Shown: one piece after another, positions 49,371-58,014 of the stretch
Numbering within the stretch: position 1 is the first letter of the stretch
Layout: every line of letters begins with the position of its first letter
From: Paractinoplanes lichenicola
Lineage (GTDB): Bacteria > Actinomycetota > Actinomycetes > Mycobacteriales > Micromonosporaceae
Length of the DNA: 64,000 nt
Assembly: GCF_016785085.1 (NCBI RefSeq)
Contig: NZ_JAENHO010000005.1
Coordinates: 372,001-436,000 of the forward strand
Direction: 5' to 3'
Made by a program: the position numbers and the translations under genes
The notes under the pieces: model-generated
Told to the model about the DNA's origin: nothing
The model's database searches: none
Seen by the model: only the letters and a program-made list of their open reading frames with translations

Positions 49371-49796
49371 GTGCGTACCGAATACAAGATCTTCGCGGGT
49401 GTGGCCGTCTTCCTCTTCGGCGCGTCCGTCGTCTACGGCTTCTACACCCACGGGGCCACCGGCCATCTGGAGTGGATCGGCACGGTCGCGCTGATCCTGT
49501 CCGGCCTGCTCTGCTCGATGTGCGGCGGCTTCTTCTGGTTCGTCGCCCGGCGCATCGACCTGCGCCCGGAGGACCGCGAGGACGGCGAGATCGCCGAGGG
49601 CGCCGGCGAGATCGGCTTCTTCAGCCCGGGCAGCTACTGGCCGTTCGGGATCGCACTGTCGGCCACGATCGCCGGTCTCGGCCTGGTCTTCTGGCTGTGG
49701 TGGCTGCTGGCCCTGGGCCTGATCATGGTGATCGCGTCGTCCAGCGCCATGATCTTCGAGTACTACACGGGCACGCGGCACCCCGCGGAGCACTGA
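49371..49796 (+). CDS. ctaF: Cytochrome c oxidase subunit IV
   Basis: 141 residues, four membrane helices, actinobacterial-type subunit CtaF: MRTEYKIFAGVAVFLFGASV and GFFSPGSYWPFGIALS are family features. It starts seven bases after ctaC on the same strand. It associates with the aa3 oxidase that forms a supercomplex with QcrCAB. Confidence 0.93.
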   Translation: MRTEYKIFAGVAVFLFGASVVYGFYTHGATGHLEWIGTVALILSGLLCSMCGGFFWFVARRIDLRPEDREDGEIAEGAGEIGFFSPGSYWPFGIALSATIAGLGLVFWLWWLLALGLIMVIASSSAMIFEYYTGTRHPAEH

Positions 49797-49813
49797 GCCG
49801 AAGCTTTTGTGAA

Positions 49814-49844
49814 GAAGCCCGCGCCCCTCGGGGACGCGGGCTTC
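49814..49844 (+). terminator. Rho-independent terminator after ctaF
   Basis: GAAGCCCGCG (49814-49823) and CGCGGGCTTC (49835-49844) arms followed by TTTGTGTTTG, the best U-rich tail in the window. Confidence 0.9.
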
Positions 49845-49854
49845 TTTGTGTTTG

Positions 49855-50046
49855 TCAGGCTGCGCGGCGTTGCTGGGGGAGGACGGGAGTGCGGCCCGGC
49901 CACAGGTGGGCTATGACGGGGGTGACCACCTCGGCGGCGCCGCAGCGCCGGCAGACCAGCTCCTCGACCTCGCCGTCCGGGGTCGCCGGCACCTCGAACA
50001 ACATGTCGCTGTCACAGATGACGCAGCGGGGTTCCTGATATGACAC
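49855..50046 (-). CDS. Small zinc-ribbon protein
   Basis: 63 residues. Two CxxC knuckles, CVIC near residues 8-11 and CRRC near 32-35, form a zinc ribbon. An acidic segment separates them, and the tail is basic and ends QQRRAA. GTG 50046 follows GGAGG seven bases upstream. Function unknown; similar small ribbons occur near oxidase genes in actinomycetes. Confidence 0.78.
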   Translation of the reverse strand: MSYQEPRCVICDSDMLFEVPATPDGEVEELVCRRCGAAEVVTPVIAHLWPGRTPVLPQQRRAA

Positions 50047-50166
50047 GGGTGGCCTCCTCTTCGCCGGAAGGTGGATTACCCGAAACTGATTCCGACGCTG
50101 CCACGTAAATCAGGCATATGGGAGCATTCGCGGCGGCGTGTCCGCTGTGAAATTGCTCGGACGTGC

Positions 50167-51225
50167 CTACTCGGCGGCTTTGGCCTTCTGGGCCGCATCC
50201 ACCCAGCGGGCCAGCTGAGCCGTCGCGGCGCCCGAGTCGATCGTCTCTTGGGCCCGGGCTATTCCGGCCCGCAGCGTGTCTCTCAGGTCGCCGGGGAAGC
50301 CTCCGTGCGCGGCCAGGGCGGCCGCCGCGTTGAGCACGACCGCGTCACGCACCGGGCCGGCCTCGCCGGCGAACGTCCGGTGGGCCACGTCGGCGTTGAA
50401 CGGGGTGTCGCCGCCCCGCAGGGCGCCCGGCTCGCTGCGCGGCAGGCCCAGCTCGACGGCGTCGATCACGTGCTCGGTGACCTCGCCGTCCTTGGCCTGC
50501 CAGAGGCGGGTGGGTGCGCAGGTGGTGAACTCGTCGAGCCCGTCCTCGCCCCGCATCACCAGCGCCGAGTCGCCGCGCCGGGCGAACACGGCCGCCATCA
50601 CCGGGGCCATCCGCAGGTCGAAGCAGCCGACCGCGGCCGCCGTGGGCCGGGCCGGGTTGGTCAGCGGGCCCAGCACGTTGAAGAACGTGGGCACACCCAG
50701 CTCGCGCCGCGTCACGGCGGCGTGCCGCATGCCGGGGTGGAAGCGGGCCGCGAAGCAGAAGCCCATGCCGGCGTCGGTCACCGTGCTCACGACGCCGTCG
50801 GGGCCCAGGTCGAGCGGGATGCCGAAATGCTCGAGGAGGTCGGCCGTGCCGGTGCTGGACGAGGCGGAGCGATTGCCGTGCTTGACCACCGTCACACCCG
50901 AGGCGGCTGTGATGATCGCCGCCATCGTCGAGATGTTCACGGTGTTGGCCCGGTCGCCACCCGTGCCGACCACGTCGACCGCGTCGGTGCGCACAGCCTC
51001 GGGCAGCTCGACCAGGGTCGCGCTGGCCAGCATGGCCTCGACCAGGCCGGCCAGCTCGCCCGGGGTCTCGCCCTTGGCCCGCAGCGCGATCGCGAAGCCG
51101 GCGATCTGGGCCGGTGTGACGTTGCCGGCCATGATCTCGCCCATGGCCCAGGCCGTGTCGGGGGTCTCGAGCTCCTCGCCCCGCAGCAGGGCACTCGTCA
51201 GGTTCGGCCAGGTGCGTGCGCCCAC
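50167..51225 (-). CDS. trpD: Anthranilate phosphoribosyltransferase
   Basis: Second committed step of tryptophan synthesis. 352 residues: AVDVVGTGGDRANTVNIST, KHGNRSASSSTGTADLLEHF and NVLGPLTNPA motifs; the last part ends AQLARWVDAAQKAKAAE. GTG 51225 gives VGARTWPNLTSALLRG. Other trp genes are not in the window. Position next to cox/qcr genes is conserved in actinobacteria. Confidence 0.95.
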   Translation of the reverse strand: MGARTWPNLTSALLRGEELETPDTAWAMGEIMAGNVTPAQIAGFAIALRAKGETPGELAGLVEAMLASATLVELPEAVRTDAVDVVGTGGDRANTVNISTMAAIITAASGVTVVKHGNRSASSSTGTADLLEHFGIPLDLGPDGVVSTVTDAGMGFCFAARFHPGMRHAAVTRRELGVPTFFNVLGPLTNPARPTAAAVGCFDLRMAPVMAAVFARRGDSALVMRGEDGLDEFTTCAPTRLWQAKDGEVTEHVIDAVELGLPRSEPGALRGGDTPFNADVAHRTFAGEAGPVRDAVVLNAAAALAAHGGFPGDLRDTLRAGIARAQETIDSGAATAQLARWVDAAQKAKAAE

Positions 51226-51250
51226 AGCAGGGGCCCTTTCGTCTGGGGGA

Positions 51251-51685
51251 CTAACCGAGCTTGCCGAGCGTGCCCAGGGGGATCGCGCCGTTGCGGCGGG
51301 CGCGGAGCATGGCGGCGACGGTCTGGCCGGTGGTGACCGGGTCGAGCGGCGCGACCAGGGTCTGGTCGACCTGCGCGTACGCCGCGAGCCAGCGGTCGGC
51401 GGCCCGGGCGATGACGACGCAGACGGGCGGGGGCGTGGCGTACTCGTCCTTGGTCTGGCGGGCGATGCCCATGCCACCCGCGGGGGCGGCCTCGCCGTCG
51501 AGCACCATCAAGTCGATCTCGTACTTGTCGAGCAGGTCGCGGCAGTCCTCCCAGGTGGAGGCGTCGGCGAACTCGACCTTGAGGTCGGCCGCGGGCCGCA
51601 CCCCGATCGCCATCCGGATGCGGTCGCGCACGGCGGCGTCGTCGCTGTACAGGAGGACCGTGTACTGAGTCGGTTCGTCGCTCAT
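51251..51685 (-). CDS. Atypical response-regulator receiver-like protein
   Basis: 144 residues with a receiver-like alpha/beta pattern. VLLYSDDAAVRDRIRMAIG has the acidic pair, and EIDLMVLDGEAAPAGGM has the Asp at the phosphorylation strand. The conserved Thr/Ser after strand 4 is missing (VCVVIARAADRW), and the Lys near strand 5 is replaced (TLVAPLDPVTTG). No output domain follows. It may be an unphosphorylated pseudo-receiver. It is 25 bases upstream of trpD on the same strand. Confidence 0.7.
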   Translation of the reverse strand: MSDEPTQYTVLLYSDDAAVRDRIRMAIGVRPAADLKVEFADASTWEDCRDLLDKYEIDLMVLDGEAAPAGGMGIARQTKDEYATPPPVCVVIARAADRWLAAYAQVDQTLVAPLDPVTTGQTVAAMLRARRNGAIPLGTLGKLG

Positions 51686-51735
51686 AATGTGCCCCGGTTC
51701 ACGTCGTAGGTGCCCGCCGATCGTAACGGAACCGT

Positions 51736-52764
51736 TTACGGGGTGTCGGACCCCGGTCCTCGGGTGTCGGCGGGTCCCCCGTTTGTGATCTTGGCAGCAT
51801 CCGGGCGGGGCGGCTCGGTGTGCTCCCCGGCCTCCTGGCGGGCCTGCTCGGCGGCCTCCTCGGCCTCCTGGCGGTCCAGCGCGCGGTCGATCCGGCGGGC
51901 CTCGCGTTCCGACTGCTTGACCCACTGCAGGATCAGAATGCCCAGCATGGTGACGCTGACGATCTCGCCCCCGGCCCACAGGATGCCCCCGGCCGTGACC
52001 TGGTCGGCCGCCGGGTCGAGCCAGCTCAGGCCCAGGCTGGGGTAGTAGTCGCCGGCCAGCAGCGTCTTGCTCTGCATGATCGTCAGGCCGAGCACGGTGT
52101 GGAACGGCACCGACAGCACCATCAGCAGCGCGCGGCCGGGATAGGGCCAGCGGTTGGGCAGCGGGTCCAGGCCCAGCAGCGGCCAGAAGAACAGGCAGCC
52201 GGTGATGATGAAGTGGACGTGGATGAACTCGTGCAGCCACGAGTGCAGCAGCGTCTGCCGATAGAGGTCGGTGAAGTACAGGACGAACGGGTTGGCCACG
52301 AAGATTCCGAACGCGACCAGCGGAAACGTCAGCACGCGGGCGACCCGGCTGTGCACGACGGCGAGCAGCTTCTTGCGGGGCGCGGCGGGCAGCGTGCGCA
52401 GGGCCAGGGTCACCGGCGCGCCGAGGGCCAGGAAGATCGGGCCGACCATCGAGAGCACCATGTGCTGGACCATGTGCACCGAGATCAGCGTGGTGTCGTA
52501 CGCCTCGATGCCGGTCACCGAGACCGCCGCGATCGAGCCGAGTCCACCGGCGACGAACGCCACCGTGCGGGCAGGCGGCCAGGCGTCGCCCCGCTGGCGC
52601 AGCCGATACACGCCGTAGCCGTAGAGCGCCGCGGCGACCAGCAGGAAGAGCGCGATCAGGCTGCCGAGGTGGAGCTCCGTGAAGAACACGCCCGGAGTGA
52701 ACGGCGGAAGAACAGTATCCCCGCTCGCGGCGACGAGTGTGGGCGTTTCGGCTAGGTGCACCAC
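51736..52764 (-). CDS. CtaG-type cytochrome c oxidase assembly protein
   Basis: 342 residues with about seven membrane helices. VHMVQHMVLSMVGPIFLALG and HEFIHVHFIITGCLFFWPLLG are hallmark His-rich helices of the Caa3_CtaG family, implicated in copper insertion into oxidase. The last 70 residues are acidic, Ala-rich and cytoplasmic. It is divergent from ctaE and placed as in many actinomycetes. Confidence 0.85.
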   Translation of the reverse strand: MVHLAETPTLVAASGDTVLPPFTPGVFFTELHLGSLIALFLLVAAALYGYGVYRLRQRGDAWPPARTVAFVAGGLGSIAAVSVTGIEAYDTTLISVHMVQHMVLSMVGPIFLALGAPVTLALRTLPAAPRKKLLAVVHSRVARVLTFPLVAFGIFVANPFVLYFTDLYRQTLLHSWLHEFIHVHFIITGCLFFWPLLGLDPLPNRWPYPGRALLMVLSVPFHTVLGLTIMQSKTLLAGDYYPSLGLSWLDPAADQVTAGGILWAGGEIVSVTMLGILILQWVKQSEREARRIDRALDRQEAEEAAEQARQEAGEHTEPPRPDAAKITNGGPADTRGPGSDTP

Positions 52765-52872
52765 TCGAGGCTAGGCCTACCCGGTCGGTGCCCAATCTTC
52801 CGGGCTGCAACTGATGCGACGAATTCGACCCCCCGCAGCACGTTGGACTGATCGCGGGGCAATAATGAGCCC

Positions 52873-53472
52873 GTGACAGCGGCCTCAGCCATCGACAAGA
52901 GCAGGATCCACTCGCTGACGCGACCGAACATGGTGAGCGTCGGGACGATCGTGTGGCTCTCCAGCGAGCTCATGTTCTTCGCGGCCTTGTTCGCGATGTA
53001 CTTCTCGATCCGCGCGGCGGACTACAGCATGTGGGAGGAGCACACCCCACATCTGGAGCTGCCGTACGCGACGACGTTCACGGTGATCCTGGTGCTCTCC
53101 TCGGTCACCTGCCAGCTCGGCGTCTTCGCGGCGGAGAAGGGTGACGTGTTCGCGCTGCGGCGCTGGTTCACCATCACCTTCGTGATGGGCCTGATCTTCG
53201 TGCTCGGCCAGGCGAACGAGTACCGCAACCTCGTCCACGAGGGCATCAAGCTCAACGGCGACGGGTACGGCTCGATGTTCTACCTGACCACCGGCTTCCA
53301 CGGGCTGCACGTCACCGGCGGCCTGATCGCCTTCATCGTCTACATGATCCGCACGACGATGGGAAGGTTCACCCCGGCGCAGGCCACCTCGGCGATCGTC
53401 GTGTCGTACTACTGGCACTTCGTGGACATCGTGTGGATCGCGCTGTTCGCCATGATCTATTGGCTGCAGTAG
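52873..53472 (+). CDS. ctaE: Cytochrome c oxidase subunit III
   Basis: 199 residues, five membrane helices. The first two helices of the mitochondrial-type protein are absent, as usual in actinomycetes. TGFHGLHVTGGLIAF and SYYWHFVDIVWIALF are family motifs. GTG 52873 begins VTAASAIDK. qcrCAB follow on the same strand. Confidence 0.95.
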   Translation: MTAASAIDKSRIHSLTRPNMVSVGTIVWLSSELMFFAALFAMYFSIRAADYSMWEEHTPHLELPYATTFTVILVLSSVTCQLGVFAAEKGDVFALRRWFTITFVMGLIFVLGQANEYRNLVHEGIKLNGDGYGSMFYLTTGFHGLHVTGGLIAFIVYMIRTTMGRFTPAQATSAIVVSYYWHFVDIVWIALFAMIYWLQ

Positions 53473-53524
53473 AGCCGCACGCCCGTCCATGAGCTTCTGG
53501 TCAAAACGCAGAGGGATACAACCC

Positions 53525-54373
53525 ATGACTTCAGACACCCCCGCCGGCCGGCGCCTCAGGGTGTTCTCCCGGCGGCGTGGCGCGCCGAGCAAGGCGCGGC
53601 GGCGCCTCGGAGCGGCCGTGCGCATGGTCGCCGCGCTCGCGCTCGCCGGCGGCGTATACACCGCGTTCGCGCCGGGCGCGTTCGCCGACGAACCCCGCCA
53701 GCTGTCGGCCACGGCTCAAGAGGGCAAGCAGCTCTACGACAACAGCTGCATCAGCTGCCACGGCCGCGACGGCCAGGGTGTCGACGACCGCGGCCCGAGC
53801 CTGATCGGCGTCGGCTCGGCGTCGGTCGAGTTCCAGGTGGGCACCGGCCGCATGCCGATGACCCGGCAGGAGGCTCAGGCCGAGGAGAAGAAGCCGCAGT
53901 TCGACAAGAACCAGACCAAGCAGCTCGGCCAGTACGTGCAGGAGCTGGGTGGCGGCCCCGAGCTGCCCGCCGGCGAGCTGTACGAGGACGTCAAGGAGAA
54001 CCCCGAGGCGATCGCCCGCGGTGGCGAGCTGTTCCGGGTCAACTGCACCTCGTGCCACAGCTTCACCGGTGCCGGTGGCGCGCTGAGCTCGGGCAAGTTC
54101 GCCCCGGCCCTGCACGACGCCACCCCCGAGACGATCTACGCGGCGATGCTCACCGGCCCGCAGAACATGCCGGTCTTCGGTGACAACCAGCTCACGCCGG
54201 ACGAGAAGCGCGAGATCATCACCTACATCAAGGTGCAGCTGCAGGAAGACCGGGACCCGGGCGGTATCTTCAACCTGGGTGGTTACGGCCCGTCGACCGA
54301 GGGCATCGCGATCTTCCTCGTCGGCATCACCATCCTGGTCTTCACGTCGCTGTGGATTGCGGGGAAGTCATGA
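53525..54373 (+). CDS. qcrC: Cytochrome bc1 diheme cytochrome c subunit
   Basis: 282 residues. An N-terminal membrane anchor or signal (about 26-52) leads to two c-type heme motifs, CISCHGRDGQG and CTSCHSFTGAGG, and a C-terminal helix (GIAIFLVGITILVFTSLWIA). This diheme QcrC replaces a separate cytochrome c. ATG 53525 with AGGGA is favoured; ATG 53489 is also in frame. Overlaps qcrA as ATGA. Confidence 0.95.
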   Translation: MTSDTPAGRRLRVFSRRRGAPSKARRRLGAAVRMVAALALAGGVYTAFAPGAFADEPRQLSATAQEGKQLYDNSCISCHGRDGQGVDDRGPSLIGVGSASVEFQVGTGRMPMTRQEAQAEEKKPQFDKNQTKQLGQYVQELGGGPELPAGELYEDVKENPEAIARGGELFRVNCTSCHSFTGAGGALSSGKFAPALHDATPETIYAAMLTGPQNMPVFGDNQLTPDEKREIITYIKVQLQEDRDPGGIFNLGGYGPSTEGIAIFLVGITILVFTSLWIAGKS

Positions 54374-55476
54374 CCACGCTGCACGACGACGCGACCGATG
54401 CGAGCAAGGCGGTCGACGTCAACGACCCGAGGCTGTCGCGTTTCGACATCGTCAAAGAGGGCCTGCGCCGCGACGAGATCGAGATCATCACCTACGAGTC
54501 GCAGTTCCAGGGCAAGAACTCGAAGGCCGAGAAGCGCGTCGTGCGCAACATCGCCTTCCTGTTCTTCATCGCCGGCCTGGGCGCCCTGGCCTTCCTCGGC
54601 TTCTACATCTGGTGGCCGTGGCGCTTCGAGCTCGGCGAGACGCTGAGCGACTTCTACACCCCGCTGCTGGGCATCTCGCTGGGCATCTCGCTGTTCGCGG
54701 TCGGCTTCGCGATCCTGGCCTGGGCCAAGAAGCTGCTGCCGCACGAGGTGTCGATCCAGGCCCGGCACGACGGCGGGTCGCCGAGCGACGAGCAGAAGAT
54801 CACCGGCCAGACGATGATGTTCGTCGCCGACGAGCTCGGCAACGGCGTCCAGCGCCGGCCGCTGCTCAAGGGCGCGATCGGCTTCGGCCTGGCGCCGATC
54901 GGCCTCGTCGCCGCGGCCCCGCTGATCGGCGGCCTGATCGAGAATCCGCACAAGGACGAGCTGCCGATCATGTACACCACCGGGTTCAACCCGGGCAAGA
55001 ACGGCGGCAACCCGGTGCGGCTGACCAGGGAGGACGGCTCGCCGATCCGCCCCGAGGACGTCAGCACCGGTGGCCAGATGACGGTCTTCCCCGGCATCCC
55101 GCACGGCGCGACCAACGAGTACGCCGACTCGCCGACCCTGCTGATCCACCTGCGCGCCGACGACGCGCAGGCGACCCGCGACGCGGCCGAGGCCGACCGC
55201 CGCAACAAGGGGTCGATGTGGGGCGACTACGTGGCGTACTCGAAGATCTGCACGCACGCCGGCTGCCCGGCGAGCCTGTACGAGCAGCAGACGAACCGCC
55301 TGTTGTGCCCCTGCCACCAGTCGCAGTTCCTCATCACCCGCAACGCCCAGCCGATCTTCGGTCCCGCCACCCGGCGTCTGCCGATGTTGCCGCTGGGGGT
55401 GGACGACGAGGGCTTCTTCGTGGCAACGTCCGACTTCAAGGACACTGTCGGACCTGACTTCTGGGAGCGGCCGTGA
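54370..55476 (+). CDS. qcrA: Cytochrome bc1 Rieske iron-sulfur subunit
   Basis: 368 residues with the three N-terminal membrane helices typical of the actinobacterial QcrA (about 65-210). The Rieske cluster ligands are in KICTHAGCP and CPCHQSQFL. ATG 54370 overlaps the qcrC stop. The qcrB GTG overlaps its stop as GTGA. Confidence 0.96.
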   Translation: MTTLHDDATDASKAVDVNDPRLSRFDIVKEGLRRDEIEIITYESQFQGKNSKAEKRVVRNIAFLFFIAGLGALAFLGFYIWWPWRFELGETLSDFYTPLLGISLGISLFAVGFAILAWAKKLLPHEVSIQARHDGGSPSDEQKITGQTMMFVADELGNGVQRRPLLKGAIGFGLAPIGLVAAAPLIGGLIENPHKDELPIMYTTGFNPGKNGGNPVRLTREDGSPIRPEDVSTGGQMTVFPGIPHGATNEYADSPTLLIHLRADDAQATRDAAEADRRNKGSMWGDYVAYSKICTHAGCPASLYEQQTNRLLCPCHQSQFLITRNAQPIFGPATRRLPMLPLGVDDEGFFVATSDFKDTVGPDFWERP

Positions 55477-57083
55477 AGCGCCGGAAAGTAGACCTCCAGC
55501 AGGCGCCGGTCACCGCAGCCAAGGGCGTTGACGAGCGGTTTCAGGCGGCGACGCCCCTGCGTGCCCTGCTCAACAAGGTTTTCCCTGATCACTGGTCGTT
55601 CCTGCTCGGTGAGATCGCCCTCTTCTCGTTCATCATCCTGCTGCTCACGGGTGTCTTCCTGACCCTCTTCTTCGACCCGTCGATGAAGGAGGTGCCGTAC
55701 GAGGGCAGCTACTCGGCCCTGCGCGGCACGATGATGTCCGCGGCGTACGAGTCCTCGCTGAACCTCTCGTTCGAGGTGCGCGGCGGTCTGTTCATGCGCC
55801 AGATGCACCACTGGGCGGCGCTGCTGTTCATGGCGTCGATCGTCGTGCACATGGCCCGCATCTTCTTCACCGGCGCCTACCGCAAGCCGCGCGAGGCGAA
55901 CTGGGCGATCGGCATGATCCTGTTCCTCCTGGGCTTCCTGGCCGGCTTCACCGGCTACTCGCTCCCGGACGACGGGCTCTCCGGCACCGGTCTCCGCATC
56001 GCCTCGGCGATCATGCTGTCGATCCCGGTCGTCGGCACCTGGCTCTCCGCCTCGATCTTCGGCGGCGAGTTCCCGGGCCACCTGATCATCGGGCGCTTCT
56101 ACATCGCGCACGTGCTGCTCATCCCGGGCGGCCTGCTCGCGCTGATCAGCGTCCACCTGGGCCTGGTCTTCAAGCAGAAGCACACCCAGTGGCCCGGCCC
56201 GATGCGCACGAACACCAACGTGGTCGGCGAGCGCATGTTCCCGCGGTACGCGCTCAAGCAGGGCGGCTTCTTCATGGCCGTCTTCGGCACGGTCGCCCTG
56301 ATGGCGGGCCTGTTCCAGATCAACCCGATCTGGCTGTTCGGCCCGTATCGCGCGTCCGAGGTGTCGTCGGCGTCGCAGCCCGACTGGTACGTCATGTTCA
56401 TGGACGGCCTGGTCCGGCTCATGCCGAACTGGCAGATCTACATCGGCGACTACAGCATCCCGCCGTTGTTCTGGCCCGCCGTGGTCGGCCTGGGCGCCCT
56501 CACCACGGGCCCGATCTTCTGGCCGTGGATCGAGGCGCGCAAGACCGGCGACAAACGGATCCACAACCTGCTGGAGCGCCCGCGCGACAACCCGGAGCGG
56601 GTCGGCATCGGCGCGATGGCGTTCACGTTCTTCATCATCGCGACCCTGTCCGGCGGCAACGACGTCATCGCCGACAAGTTCCACATCAGCCTCAACGCGA
56701 TGACGTGGGCCGGCCGTATCGGCATGATCGTGCTGCCGCCGCTGGCGTACTTCATCTCGGTCCGCATCTGCCTGGGTCTGCAGCAGCACGACCGTGAGGT
56801 GCTGGCGCACGGCGTCGAGACCGGCATCATCAGGCGCCTGCCGAACGGCCAGTTCGTCGAGGTGCACCAGCCGCTCGGCCCGGTCGACGACCACGGCCAC
56901 CCGATCCCGCTGGAGTACGGCGGCTGGGTCGTCCCGAAGAAGATGAACCGCGTCGGCGCCCTGGCCCCGGCCGTGAAGGGCTTCTTCTTCCCGGTCGAGA
57001 AGCCGGCCGAGGCGCCGGTCTCGCCGGGCATGCCACCGGTAAGCGGCGACGACCGCGAAGAGATCACGTCCGGTCGCAAGTAA
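55473..57083 (+). CDS. qcrB: Cytochrome bc1 cytochrome b subunit
   Basis: 536 residues, about nine membrane helices. Heme-ligating His in MRQMHHWAALLFMASIVVHM and IGRFYIAHVLLIPGGLLALI. The Qo-type PPLFWPAVVGLGAL region holds the PEWY-equivalent site in diverged form. A long C-terminal cytoplasmic tail is typical of actinobacteria. GTG 55473 overlaps qcrA. Confidence 0.96.
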   Translation: MKRRKVDLQQAPVTAAKGVDERFQAATPLRALLNKVFPDHWSFLLGEIALFSFIILLLTGVFLTLFFDPSMKEVPYEGSYSALRGTMMSAAYESSLNLSFEVRGGLFMRQMHHWAALLFMASIVVHMARIFFTGAYRKPREANWAIGMILFLLGFLAGFTGYSLPDDGLSGTGLRIASAIMLSIPVVGTWLSASIFGGEFPGHLIIGRFYIAHVLLIPGGLLALISVHLGLVFKQKHTQWPGPMRTNTNVVGERMFPRYALKQGGFFMAVFGTVALMAGLFQINPIWLFGPYRASEVSSASQPDWYVMFMDGLVRLMPNWQIYIGDYSIPPLFWPAVVGLGALTTGPIFWPWIEARKTGDKRIHNLLERPRDNPERVGIGAMAFTFFIIATLSGGNDVIADKFHISLNAMTWAGRIGMIVLPPLAYFISVRICLGLQQHDREVLAHGVETGIIRRLPNGQFVEVHQPLGPVDDHGHPIPLEYGGWVVPKKMNRVGALAPAVKGFFFPVEKPAEAPVSPGMPPVSGDDREEITSGRK

Positions 57084-57099
57084 GGCAACGGCAAGTCAC

Positions 57100-57129
57100 A
57101 GAAGGGGCCCGCTTCGGCGGGCCCCTTCT
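57100..57129 (+). terminator. Hairpin terminator after qcrB
   Basis: AGAAGGGGCCCGC and GCGGGCCCCTTCT arms (13 perfect pairs) around TTCG, 16 bases after the qcrB stop. Confidence 0.9.
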
Positions 57130-57185
57130 CGTGTGCCGGATAGCATGGTCGCGACCATTCGTCCTCCCAGCTGAGGAGCCCGCCG

Positions 57186-57473
57186 GTGAACACCGCGATC
57201 GTGCACATCGACTGCGCAACCGACTCCATCCCCGAGGTCGCGGAGGCGCTGGCCGCCCTGGACGGGGTGAGCGAGGTCTATTCGGTGGCCGGCCACGTCG
57301 ACCTGATCGCGATCGTGCGGGTCGCCAAGTTCGAGGACATCGCCGAGGTAATCGCGGGCCGGATCTCCAAGACGGCGGGCGTCCTCAACACCGAGTCGCA
57401 CATCGCGTTCCGCGCCTACTCCAAGCACGACCTCGACGACGCGTTCGCCATCGGCCTGCCCGCCGCCGACTGA
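57186..57473 (+). CDS. Stand-alone RAM-domain (Lrp/AsnC ligand-binding) protein
   Basis: 95 residues. VNTAIVHIDCATDSIPEVAE, then the LDGVSEVYSVAGHVDLIAIVRV core and the FRAYSKHDLDDAF end, all of the Lrp/AsnC effector domain. There is no DNA-binding helix, so it probably forms ring oligomers and senses an amino acid without binding DNA itself. GTG 57186 has AGCTGAGGAGCC upstream. Confidence 0.88.
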   Translation: MNTAIVHIDCATDSIPEVAEALAALDGVSEVYSVAGHVDLIAIVRVAKFEDIAEVIAGRISKTAGVLNTESHIAFRAYSKHDLDDAFAIGLPAAD

Positions 57474-57559
57474 CACCCAGCCCCGCCAACGGCCCTCACC
57501 GGCCTGCCAGCAGCGGCTCTCACCGCTCCGGCGGCGCCCTCACCCCTCCGGCGAGCCCC

Positions 57560-57970
57560 TTATCCCTCCAGCGGGAACGAGTGGTGCTCGTGGGTCACCA
57601 GCCACCGGCCGTTGTCCTTGCGGAAGCCGAGGGACAGGCGCAGCCGCCGGTCGGGGTGGGCTTCGAGCTCCTCCGGCTTGTCGCAGCGCAGCAGCGCGTG
57701 GGCATAGGCGACATCCGCGTCGGCGGTCACGTCCAGGCGCACGATCTCGAACGCGGCGCCCGAGGCGATGAACTCGAAGAACGGTGGCCAGACGGCACGG
57801 TAGGCCTCGATGCCCCGGACGCCGTCGTGCGGCGGCGGCACGTCGAACATCACGATGTCGTCGGCGTGATCGGCGACGACACCCTCCAGGTCGCCGGCCC
57901 GGATCGCGGACGCCCACCGTTCCACCAGGTCGGCGATGGTCTTCTCGTCCTGTCGACGGTCAGCACTCAT
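57560..57970 (-). CDS. SnoaL-like (NTF2-fold) protein
   Basis: 136 residues. TIADLVERWASAIRAGDLEG, VADHADDIVMFDVPPPHDGVRG and GRWLVTHEHHSFPLEG fit the nuclear-transport-factor-2/SnoaL-like family, including YybH-type proteins. Possible small-molecule isomerase or stress protein; no target can be named. ATG 57970. Confidence 0.8.
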   Translation of the reverse strand: MSADRRQDEKTIADLVERWASAIRAGDLEGVVADHADDIVMFDVPPPHDGVRGIEAYRAVWPPFFEFIASGAAFEIVRLDVTADADVAYAHALLRCDKPEELEAHPDRRLRLSLGFRKDNGRWLVTHEHHSFPLEG

Positions 57971-58014
57971 GGCGGTAGGACCCGGCGCGGGCCGGAGACT
58001 CATCGGTGGCCTGC

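Noticed and set aside
57474..57559. Short CTCACCnCTCCGGCG direct repeats as a regulatory array
   Set aside because: Only two imperfect copies between two convergent genes; more likely drift in GC-rich spacer.
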